DNA of 64,000 nucleotides from Mytilisepta virgata (lineage: Eukaryota > Mollusca > Bivalvia > Mytilida > Mytilidae), in contig JAPWFG010000015.1 in assembly GCA_028015205.1 (NCBI GenBank), positions 6,820,001 to 6,884,000 of the forward strand. Direction: 5' to 3'. The notes beneath the pieces are model-generated. The model saw only the letters and a list, made by a program, of their open reading frames with translations. It did no database searches and had not been told where the DNA came from. Shown one piece after another: positions 37,261 through 45,389 of this stretch. The translations under genes were made by a program, and so were the position numbers. Numbering within the stretch: position 1 is the first letter of the stretch; each line of letters begins with the position of its first letter.

Positions 37261-37957
37261 CCCTCATATGTGGCCTGGCTTTGACGTGGAGTGAGGGCTT
37301 AAATCGTGTTTAATGACATACTGTATTGATTGTATGTATTATAGAAGTGATGACAAACAGGGCCTGTCACTGTATGTTGCTGAGCAATTATATATTAATG
37401 TAGCATTATAAATTGCTTGAGTGCACAGCATACATGTAGATAAGTATATGTTTCTCTACAGGTAAAAACTGGCATTTCAAGTTATATTTATTGCACTGAT
37501 TTAATGAAAAGTGTCCCTTTCACTGAAATAAAATGGACAAAATAAAAGTATTGCATTTTCATTGTGGCTTAGAGTAAGTTATTATTTTTCTTCCTGCAGA
37601 TTTATTTGCGACTTTTCATTGAAGGTTATAAATCTATACTTATTTTCAATTCTACCATGGTCCATACCCATTTTAATTTATAGCTTGACTTTTCTATAAT
37701 ATTAATTTTGCAGCGCCAACAGTTCCTCCCCCCCCCCAAAAAAAAATAAATAAAACCAAAAAAAACCAAAACAAATCACAAACAACTTGGAATTAGAGCT
37801 GTAATAGAGATGTTAAAATTAACAGAATAGTTTGTTTTTCTAACTAGCTTGTGAATTTTACGAAAAATTTTACTTGCAAAACTTACAGTAAAGAGGGTCG
37901 GGAAGACCTTTTTCGGGACGTCGGGACAGCAAATTTCAATGGACAGGAATTCAGAAT

Positions 37958-37963
37958 GGCCTA
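37958..37963. repeat. left target-site duplication GGCCTA
   Basis: GGCCTA directly precedes the AGTAGTATATG terminus. It is repeated exactly at 47,919-47,924 after the CATATACTACT terminus. Confidence 0.85.
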
Positions 37964-38420
37964 AGTAGTATATGAGCACAGGCAAAAATTAGGATTTTAG
38001 GAGGTGGAGAGGAGGAGGAGCTGTTGAGGAGCCGAAAGTGACGTAACCGGAACCGGAAGTCACGTGACCGGAACCGGAAGTACCGGAAGTGATTTGCGCA
38101 TGCGCAACCGGAAGTGACGTGTTTTTCGCGCCGTTTCTTGACGGAAGTGACGCAAGTCACGTGGTAGGACCCGGATGTGTGGTCTGCGCATGTTCAGGAA
38201 CCGGAAGTGGTTATTGCGCGCATGCGCAACCGGAAGTAGCGGATTTTCGCGCCATTTGTTGCCGGAAGTGACGTAAGTCACGTGCTAGGACCCGTATGTG
38301 TTGTCTGCGCATGTTCAGGGACCGGAAGTGATTTGCGCGCATGCGCAACCGGAAGTGATGGATTTTTGCGCCATTTCTTTACGGAAGTGACGTAAGTCAC
38401 GGACCAGGATGTGCCATGTG
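37964..38420 (+). promoter_or_regulatory. motif-dense subterminal block, left arm
   Basis: This GC-rich block holds nine CCGGAAGT (ETS-type), three GCGCATGCGC (NRF1-type), three TGACGTAA (CRE half-type), three CACGTG (E-box) and three TTTCGCGCC/TTTTGCGCC (E2F-type) sequences. Much of it is a tandem unit of about 120 bp: the NRF1-type motifs start at 38,096, 38,218 and 38,337. These motif classes typify broadly active CpG-type animal promoters. Use as a promoter or as a binding platform is inferred from motif density only. Confidence 0.6.
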
Positions 38421-38429
38421 AATTATCTC

Positions 38430-40930
38430 CCTTTTCCCGCACTTCTCGGTCGTCTCTGGATCTTTCATCGGTCTGATACCCTCACTGTTATGTCGAAGTC
38501 CGACAGTATACGAAGTACACTATTGGATTATCTCCCCTTATCCCGCTCTTTTCAGTATTTTCTGTGAGGACTAAAGGTAGGATTGGATTATGTCCCCTTA
38601 CCTGCAAGTGATGCTTGTCACCATTAGATCAATGGAGGGATGTCCTTAGCAACCGCCTTAGCAACGGCGGTCCATTTCATTGCATTCACTTAGTGTCTCT
38701 TCTCTTGCTCCGTGCTGCTCATCGCTGCTCTTCTCTTGCTCATTGCTGCTCATCACTGCTTTTCTCTTGCTCATCGCTGCTCTTCTCTTGCTCATTGCTG
38801 CTCATCACTGCTTTTCTCTTGCTCATCGCTGCTCATCACTGCTCATCACTGCTCATCTCTTGCTCATCCCTGCTCATTGCTGCTCATCTCTTGCTCATCG
38901 CTGCTCATTGCTGCTCATCTCTTGCTCATCGCTGCTCATTGCTGCTCATCTCTTGCTCATCGCTGCTCATTGCTGCTCATCTCTTGCTCATCGCTGCTCA
39001 TCTCTTGCTCCGTGCTGGTCATCGCTGCTCTTCTCTTGCTCATCGCTGCTCAGTGCTGATCATCTCTTGCTCTTTGCTGCTCATCGCTACTCAGGACCTT
39101 ACTCGCGTGCTCATTTCGCTCCTGCTGCTTGTCACTGTTCGTCATCGCTGTTCATCTCTTGATCCACCCTTTTTCCGCACTTCTCGGTCGTCTCTGGATC
39201 TTTCATCGGTCTGATACCCTGACTGTTATGTCGAAGTCCGAGAGTATACGAAGTACACTATTGGATTATCTCCCCTTATCCCGCTCTTTTCATTTGGGGG
39301 TATTTTCTGTGAGGACCAAAGGTAGGATTGGATTATGTCCCCTTACCTGCAAGTGATGCTTGTCACCATTAGATCAATGGAGGGATGTCCTTAACAACCG
39401 CCTTAGCAACGGCGGTCCATTTCATTGCATTCACTTAGTTTCTCTTCTCTTGCTCCGTGCTGCTCATCGCTGCTCTTCACTGCTCATTGCTGCTCATCTC
39501 TTGCTCATCGCTGCTCATTGCTGCTCATCTCTTGCTCATCGCTGCTCATTGCTGCTCATCTCTTGCTCATCGCTGCTCATTGCTGCTCATCTCTTGCTCA
39601 TCGCTGCTCATTGCTGCTCATCTCTTGCTCATCGCTGCTCATTGCTGCTCATCTCTTGCTCATCGCTGCTCATTGCTGCTCATCTCTTGCTCATCGCTGC
39701 TCATTGCTGCTCATTTCTTGCTCATCGCTGCTCATCGCTGCTCTTCTCTTGCTCAGCGCTGCTCATTGCTGCTCATCGCTACTCAGGACCTTACTCGCGT
39801 GCTCATTTCGCTCCTGCTGCTTGTCACTGTTCGTCATCGCTGTTCATCTCTTGATCCATCCTTTTCCCGCACTTCTCGGTCGTCTCTGGATCTTTCATCG
39901 GTCTCTAGGGTCTGATACTCTCACTGTTATGTCGAAGTCCGGGAGTATACGAAGTACACTATTGGATTATCTCCCCTTATCCTGCTCTTTTCATCTGTGG
40001 GTGATGTTTTCTGTGAGGACCAACGGTAGGATTGGATTATGTCCCCTACCTCCAAGTGATGCTGTCACCAATAGATCAATGGAGGGGTGACCTTAGCAAC
40101 TGCCTTAACAACGGCGTCCATTTCTATGATACACTTCGTTTCTCTTCTCTTGCTCCATCCCGCTCCTCGCTGCTCTTCTCTTGCTCTGTGCTGCTCATCG
40201 CTGCTCTTCTCTTGCTCATCGCTGCTCATCACTGCTCATTGCTGCTCATCTCTTGCTCATCTCTTGCTCATCGGTGCTCATTGCTGCTCATCTCTTGCTC
40301 ATCGCTGCTCATCACTGCTCATCGCTGCTCATTGCTGCTCATCACTGCTCTTCTCTTGCTCTTTGCTGCTCATCGCTACTCAGGACCTTACTCGCGTGCT
40401 CATTTCGCTCCTGTTTCTTGTTGCTGTTCGTCATCGCTGTTCATCTCTTGCTCCGGGCTGCCCATCGCTGCTCTTCTCTTGCTCATCGTTGCTCTTCTCT
40501 TGCTCATTGCTGCTCATCACTGCTCATCGCTGCTCATCTCTGGCTCCGTGTTGCTCTTCTCTTGCTCTTTGCTGCTCATCGCTACTCAGGACCTTACTCG
40601 CGTGCTCATTTCGCTCCTGTTGCTTGTTGCTGTTCGTCATCGCTGCTCTTCTCTTGCTCTTTGCTGCTCAATGCTACTCAGGACCTTACTCGCGTGCTCA
40701 TTTCGCTTCTGTTGCTTGTTGCTGTTCGACATCGGTGCTCTTCTCTTGCTCATCGCTGCTCTTATCTTGCTCTTTCCTGCTCATCGCTACTCAGGACCTT
40801 ACTCGTGTGCTCATTTCAGTTTTAGGGCTATTGCTGCTAGTGGTGGTCGATTGTCGTTATTCAAAGATTGGATCTGTGAGAGAGCACACGGTGGGTCACT
40901 CTGCATTTATCCAGGCTTGTGACTGGCTAT
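38430..40930 (+). repeat. higher-order repeat with 31-bp minisatellite, left arm
   Basis: Units open with a roughly 250-bp unique-like block ('ttcccgcacttctcggtcg' to 'agcaacggcggtccatttc'), starting near 38,430, 39,170 and 39,860. Each block leads into a gctcatcgctgctcattgct array of 31-bp period, closed by 'ctactcaggaccttactcgcgtgctcatttcg'. The last unit contains several repeats of that closing block. Because 31 is not a multiple of three, all three frames stay open and read the same periodic Cys/Leu/Ser/His peptide, which explains the long overlapping ORFs. No real CDS is inferred. Confidence 0.85.
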
Positions 40931-41202
40931 CATAAGGTAGGCTGCATTAATCCTCCTCAATTTTTTAAGGCCACTCTGCATTTATCCAGGCTTGTGACTG
41001 GCTATATATACACTGAACCGCAAAAGAAACGTCGCACAAAATGACATGTTCACATACATTTATTTCAAAGTGACATTTATATATTTTAAATTAATTTTTA
41101 CAAAATTTAATGAATGATTTACAGTCTTTTGGTTACAATGTTCACAAAAACGTCACAATTGTCGCAACGTCACATGATTTCAATGCTGTGCTCCCACGTC
41201 CG

Positions 41203-42240
41203 TTAATAACGTGTATGTCCTCCACCGGCACCAATTACTGCGGCACATCTTCGGTACATGGAGTTGATGAGCCGATTAATAAACGCCATCGGAATACTTG
41301 CCCATACTCTCTGAAACGCTTGTGAAAGTTCAGCTGCAGTTGTCGGACTTGGCTGCTCATTATTCAACTGTCTTTGAACTTCGCCCCATAAATGTTCAAT
41401 AGAGTTTAAATCTGGACTCAAAGCCGGCCAATCCATAACATTAATGTTATTCTGCTGTAGGAAGTCTCTTGTGGCACTTGCGGTATGCGCACGTGCATTG
41501 TCCTGTTGGAAAGTCTTGTTTTGATGACGTGCGAAATGGGGCTGAACATGGGGTGTCAAGACTTGGTCGATGTAACGGGCAGCTGTTACGCCATTTCCTC
41601 TGCCTGGGCCAAGGTTCTGAAAGATGACTGGACCAAGTTTAACGTTAAGGCCGATACCACCCCATACCATGATGCTAGCTCCTCCCCACGCGTCTGTTTC
41701 CAGAATGCAGCTGTCTTCGTAACGTTCCCCGCGTCTTCTCCACACTCTGGTTCTGCCATCGGCTGTTGAAATGCAGTAACGGCTTTCGTCAGAGAAGATG
41801 ATGTTACGCCATTGTCGATTTCGCCAATTCTGTCGCTGAGTGGCCCACTGAAGACGAGCTTGACGGTGTCGAGGAGTAAGAACAGGTCCTCTTGCTGGAC
41901 GGCGACATCTCATGTTTCTAGCAGCTAATCGCCGACGAACCGTATCATCACTTATGGGTCGTCCATGTGTTCCAACAGTGTTTCTGGCAGTTTCGGCAGC
42001 TGGGGTGAACCAATTCATCAAATGGTGACGAACAATGCCTCTATTCTGTCTAGGGGTAGTGACTTGGGGTCTACCACTCCGTGGACGGTCATTTGTGCTG
42101 TTTGTTGCATTGTACCGTGTCCGTAGACGTTCAATTGTTCGAACAGCACAGTTGAAGTCGTTGGCAATAACTCTGGCAGATTGCCCAGCATCCAATCGAC
42201 CAATGGCCTGTTCTCCATGTTGTGGAGGCAGACGTGGCAT
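41203..42240 (-). CDS. Tc1-family DD34E transposase
   Basis: This would catalyse cut-and-paste transposition of its own element into TA sites. N-terminal helix-turn-helix DNA-binding regions (about residues 10-65 and 90-130) flank a GRPR-like basic motif (RPRSGRP). The catalytic triad is visible: Asp in IIFSDES, Asp in FQQDNARAHTA, and Glu in NSIEHLWGE exactly 34 residues after the second Asp. The frame is open for 345 codons, the usual family length, with no stops. An in-frame ATG exists at 42,303, but TATAAAAG lies just beside it. I therefore place the start at the ATG at 42,240 (MPRLPPQHGE), downstream of this presumed TATA box. It appears intact; activity is not shown. Confidence 0.9.
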   Translation of the reverse strand: MPRLPPQHGEQAIGRLDAGQSARVIANDFNCAVRTIERLRTRYNATNSTNDRPRSGRPQVTTPRQNRGIVRHHLMNWFTPAAETARNTVGTHGRPISDDTVRRRLAARNMRCRRPARGPVLTPRHRQARLQWATQRQNWRNRQWRNIIFSDESRYCISTADGRTRVWRRRGERYEDSCILETDAWGGASIMVWGGIGLNVKLGPVIFQNLGPGRGNGVTAARYIDQVLTPHVQPHFARHQNKTFQQDNARAHTASATRDFLQQNNINVMDWPALSPDLNSIEHLWGEVQRQLNNEQPSPTTAAELSQAFQRVWASIPMAFINRLINSMYRRCAAVIGAGGGHTRY

Positions 42241-42287
42241 AGCTTCTGTGTCAACACTGATACTAACACTCTTTAATTTTCCCCGGC

Positions 42288-42296
42288 CTTTTATAC
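42288..42296 (-). promoter_or_regulatory. TATA box of the Tc1 transposase
   Basis: TATAAAAG on the minus strand lies about 50 bp upstream of the chosen ATG at 42,240. It would place transcription start between the two possible ATGs, favouring the shorter protein. Confidence 0.55.
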
Positions 42297-42434
42297 CCAT
42301 CAAGGAGCATGAATTTCACGAACATTTAAGATTTAAGAAAAATTACCGCCAAGTGTGTCCCACGAGCGGTTTTAGGTGCGGTCGCTCTACGATATCAACT
42401 GAAAATTATTCAACCGAAAATTTAATTCACAGGT

Positions 42435-42538
42435 AATTTAATCTTACCTGGTGATGTAATCGTAATACTGATTATATAAAAATCTTAATTTAATCTTACC
42501 TGGTGATGTAATCGTAATACTGATTATATAAAAATCAT
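42435..42538. repeat. 52-bp tandem duplication inside the Tc1 element
   Basis: Two near-identical 52-bp copies (42,435-42,486 and 42,487-42,538), each with 'ttacctggtgatgtaatcg', lie between the transposase and the right terminal repeat. It could be an internal subterminal repeat or a replication slip. Confidence 0.85.
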
Positions 42539-42718
42539 TAATTAATATTTATTTTGAATTTTGCTAACATTTTGAAAAAGCGACGTTTCTTTTGCGGTTC
42601 AGTATATGTATAAACATATATAGGCTGCATTACCCTCCTTCCCTTTTTTATAGTTTTTTTAAATTTTTTATTTTTTTTATATATTTTTTTTCTGGTTTTT
42701 TTTTTCTTTGTACCAATT

Positions 42719-43295
42719 TCACATAGAGTCATTGCTGTCTTCAGCTGGTGGTAGGTCGTAGTCGTTCAATACACGATTAAGCAGATATTTTCGTTTTTCT
42801 ACGGCATATTCCCATGATTCTTTTGATTCGTAGTCTTCCTCTTCTCTCAAGCGTTTAGCCGTTTTCTTGATCTTTCAATGTACGGGGTCTTTTATTCATG
42901 TCTTGATGCCAGGACAATAGTCCGAGGTAATGGTTTCGCATTTCGTCTCTGTATGTGTCAAACATGTCTCGATATGCTACCAAGCGTGCCTCGTCTTCTT
43001 CCATTCCGGCTTCGACAAGTTCGTTTACTTTCTGTGAGTATTCCGATTGATGTACTTGAAATGTTCTATTCAAAATGACTTCCCATGGAGACTGTTCGCA
43101 TTGCTCTTCGGAGTCTTCGTTGGACTCCTGTTCACTACTTTGTTCGGATTCCTCGTTATCGGCTTCTGTGGTGGTATCTGAGACTGAATTACTATGGTCT
43201 GTTGAATCCTTCTCCATACCGTGTGCATTCTTTTTGTGTCGCACTATGTTGAAGTTTCGCTTGGACTGGTATCCACATATGTCACAGGTATACAT
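42719..43295 (-). pseudogene. ORF-B, left-arm copy: C2H2 zinc-finger protein, frameshifted
   Basis: Homologous to the intact right-arm ORF-B at 44,638-45,213. It shares the N-terminal C2H2 finger (YTCDICGYQSKRNFNIVRH then KKNAH) and the long Glu/Ser/Asp-rich acidic stretch. Near 42,894 the left copy has one extra A (AATAAAAGACC versus AATAAAGACC on the coding strand). The frame is diverted after DMNK and stops early, at 146 codons instead of 191. The homologous 3' sequence continues to the original stop position at 42,719. It is probably inactive as a full-length protein. Confidence 0.75.
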
Positions 43296-43751
43296 TTAAG
43301 ACGTCTTTCTTTCCTTGGATTCAATAGTAGAATGAGCTGTGGTCGTCCTGCAAGTGCTTATATTACCTACAGGTTCCTCAACGGCTTGTTGATTCATACA
43401 CAAACGTTTGGCAAAGTATTCGTTTCGAGATTGTTGCAGTTCAGATTTCACTTTTCTGATGAGGTTTCTATTAAGTCTTGTCCACTCGTTGTCAATCCTT
43501 CTACACCCCTTGCAGACATTCATGTTTTTGTAGAATTCCGCAAAGCTCTTGTTCATTTGACACTTTGTACATTTCTTGTTTGGATCCACTTTGCTGGGTC
43601 TTCCACTTGTGTTGTCCAGCCGTTTGGTTCTCTCCACTTTGGTTGGAAGTATTTTCTTTTTCATTTCTGGTTTTGCTTTGGTCTTTGAAAGATCCACAGG
43701 TATTAAGTATCTACCAGGAACCAATAAACCGAGAGGCGTTTTCGACTCCAT
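43296..43751 (-). CDS. ORF-A, left-arm copy: small Cys-x2-Cys zinc-ribbon-type protein
   Basis: A 151-codon open frame from ATG at 43,751. A Lys/Pro-rich N-terminus is followed by KKCTKCQMNKSFAEFYKN and CKGCRR (about residues 60-85). This CxxC-x(14)-CxxC pair with a K-x-C...FYxN context resembles small zinc ribbons of phage, viral and element-borne proteins. A charged, Arg/Gln-rich helix-like region follows. It ends in TAA immediately followed by the ATG of ORF-B in the same frame. The first half lies in the element's unique centre and the second half in the palindrome. Function is unknown; nucleic-acid binding is inferred from Cys pattern and basic charge. Confidence 0.6.
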   Translation of the reverse strand: MESKTPLGLLVPGRYLIPVDLSKTKAKPEMKKKILPTKVERTKRLDNTSGRPSKVDPNKKCTKCQMNKSFAEFYKNMNVCKGCRRIDNEWTRLNRNLIRKVKSELQQSRNEYFAKRLCMNQQAVEEPVGNISTCRTTTAHSTIESKERKTS

Positions 43752-44335
43752 TGGTACGTGTGTGTTGTTTGACGGTCTTCAAACAACTGACGAAATTAAA
43801 CAAAACCTCTGAATATATTTTCGTTAAAAGCTTTCCATTGGCGTCATGGTGGCGAAGATTGTGTTTGTCTATTCATTCAGACAACACAGTTCGCAGCTCG
43901 TCATTGTAGTTTGCTGCTCATCATTGCTCATCTTTTGCTCCGCGCTGCTCATTGCTGCTCATCTCTTGCTCATCGCTGCTCATTTCTGCTCATCTCTTGC
44001 TCATCGCTGCTCATTGCTGCTCATCTCTTGCTTATCACTGCTCATTGCTGCTCATCTCTTGCTCATCGCTGCTCATTGCTGCTCATCTCTTGCTCTTTGC
44101 TGCTCATTGCTACTCAGGACCTTACTCGCGTGCTCATTTCGCTCCTGCCGAGTCCTAACCCCAACCCTAACTCTAACCCTAACCCTAACCCTAGTTCTAA
44201 CCCTAATTTTAACTTTTACCCTAACCCTAGTGCTGCCTCTAACCCATATCGTAGGACTGTCTCGTACTCTTACTCTAAGCGCTCATACCTCACGTCGTTG
44301 GATCACCTAAGCAAGCGTGACTGTTTGCCTCGTGT
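43598..44335. other. unpaired centre of the palindrome
   Basis: Arm homology ends at 43,597 and resumes in inverse at 44,336. The 738-bp centre holds the 5' half of left ORF-A, its presumed upstream region, a minisatellite block (43,905-44,150, same orientation as the left arm), telomere-like repeats, and an 80-bp unique piece. The asymmetry truncates ORF-A on the right side. Confidence 0.75.
44154..44252 (+). repeat. interstitial telomere-like repeats (CCCTAA)n, degenerate
   Basis: About 100 bp of CCCTAA and one-base variants (ctctaa, ccctag, ttctaa), with six or so exact hexamers. It is the C-rich strand of the TTAGGG-type repeat used by molluscs and vertebrates. Degeneracy and flanking sequence on both sides show this is internal and not a chromosome end. 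Confidence 0.85.
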
Positions 44336-44376
44336 CCAGCAAAGTGGATCCAAGCAAGAAATGTACAAAGTGTTAA

Positions 44377-44637
44377 ATGAACAAGAGCTTTGCGGAATTC
44401 TACAAAAACATGAATGTCTGCAAGGGGTGTAGAAGGATTGACAACGAGTGGACAAGACTTAATAGAAACCTCATCAGAAAAGTGAAATCTGAACTGCAAC
44501 AATCTCGAAACGAATACTTTGCCAAACGTTTGTGTATGAATCAACAAGCCGTTGAGGAACCTGTAGGTAATATAAGCACTTGCAGGACGACCACAGCTCA
44601 TTCTACTATTGAATCCAAGGAAAGAAAGACGTCTTAA
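44377..44637 (+). pseudogene. ORF-A, right-arm copy, 5'-truncated
   Basis: Identical in sequence to the last 86 codons of left ORF-A (MNKSFAEFYKNMNVCKGCRR to KERKTS). The upstream half is absent because arm homology begins at 44,336. The first CxxC pair of the zinc ribbon lies before the only in-frame ATG: a K-C-T-K-like sequence partly survives but is out of context. A product starting at 44,377 would lack half of the metal-binding site. Confidence 0.7.
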
Positions 44638-45213
44638 ATGTATACCTGTGACATATGTGGATACCAGTCCAAGCGAAACTTCAACATAGTGCGACACAAA
44701 AAGAATGCACACGGTATGGAGAAGGATTCAACAGACCATAGTGATTCAGTCTCAGATACCACCACAGAAGCCGATAACGAGGAATCCGAACAAAGTAGTG
44801 AACAGGAGTCCAACGAAGACTCCGAAGAGCAATGCGAACAGTCTCCATGGGAAGTCATTTTGAATAGAACATTTCAAGTACATCAATCGGAATACTCACA
44901 GAAGGTAAACGAACTTGTCGAAGCCGGAATGGAAGAAGACGAGGCACGCTTGGTAGCATATCGAGACATGTTTGACACATACAGAGACGAAATGCGAAAC
45001 CATTACCTCGGACTATTGTCCTGGCATCAAGACATGAATAAAGACCCCGTACATAGAAAGATCAAGAAAACGGCTAAACGCTTGAGAGAAGAGGAAGACT
45101 ACGAATCAAAAGAATCATGGGAATATGCCGTAGAAAAACGAAAATATCTGCTTAATCGTGTATTGAACGACTACGACCCACCACCAGCTGAAGACAGCAA
45201 TGACTCTATGTGA
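44638..45213 (+). CDS. ORF-B, right-arm copy: intact C2H2 zinc-finger protein
   Basis: A 191-codon frame. Residues 2-25 form one C2H2 finger (CDIC, then twelve residues, H, KKNA, H). Residues 30-75 are strongly acidic (EADNEESEQSSEQESNEDSE). The C-terminal half is helical and charged, ending near YLLNRVLNDYDPPPAEDSN. The start codon directly abuts the TAA of ORF-A in the same frame. A single finger suggests nucleic-acid or protein contact and the acidic region could act in transcription, both inferred. The left-arm copy differs by few residues plus a frameshift, so this is the only full-length copy here. Confidence 0.65.
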   Translation: MYTCDICGYQSKRNFNIVRHKKNAHGMEKDSTDHSDSVSDTTTEADNEESEQSSEQESNEDSEEQCEQSPWEVILNRTFQVHQSEYSQKVNELVEAGMEEDEARLVAYRDMFDTYRDEMRNHYLGLLSWHQDMNKDPVHRKIKKTAKRLREEEDYESKESWEYAVEKRKYLLNRVLNDYDPPPAEDSNDSM

Positions 45214-45389
45214 AATTGGTACAAAGAAAAAAAAACAGGAAAAAATATATAAAAATAAAAAATTTAAAAAAATTAAAAAAAAGGGAAGGAGGGTAATGCA
45301 GCCTATATATGTTTATACATATATATAGCCAGTCACAAGCCTGGATAAATGCAGAGTGGCCTTAAAAAATTGAGGAGGATTAATGCAGC

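Larger units (their letters stand above)
41011..42604 (-). mobile_element. Tc1/mariner element inserted in the left arm
   Basis: Terminal inverted repeats of 25 bp begin (C/T)ACTGAACCGCAAAAGAAAC and match at 24 of 25 positions. The flanks are TA on both sides. The corresponding site in the right arm (45,301-45,330, reverse strand) reads ggc(ta)4tgtataaac without the element, so the pre-insertion site is directly visible and confirms the TA duplication. The element is 1,594 bp, a normal size for Tc1, with one transposase gene on the minus strand. Confidence 0.93.

Noticed and set aside
38700..40900. CRISPR-like direct repeats
   Set aside because: Units are contiguous without unique spacers, in an intron-containing animal genome; this is a minisatellite.
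38615..40935. Long overlapping ORFs (up to 296 codons) rich in Cys, Leu, Ser and His in the left arm
   Set aside because: They are open in all three frames because the 31-bp minisatellite period reads the same peptide in every phase; no domain or codon bias supports coding.
41203..42303. Tc1 transposase as the source of mobility for the 10-kb element
   Set aside because: Tc1 has its own ends and TA duplication and is absent from the right arm, so it is a later passenger; it would not make a 6-bp duplication.
44154..44252. A true chromosome end
   Set aside because: The CCCTAA tract is short and degenerate and flanked on both sides by element sequence, so it is interstitial.
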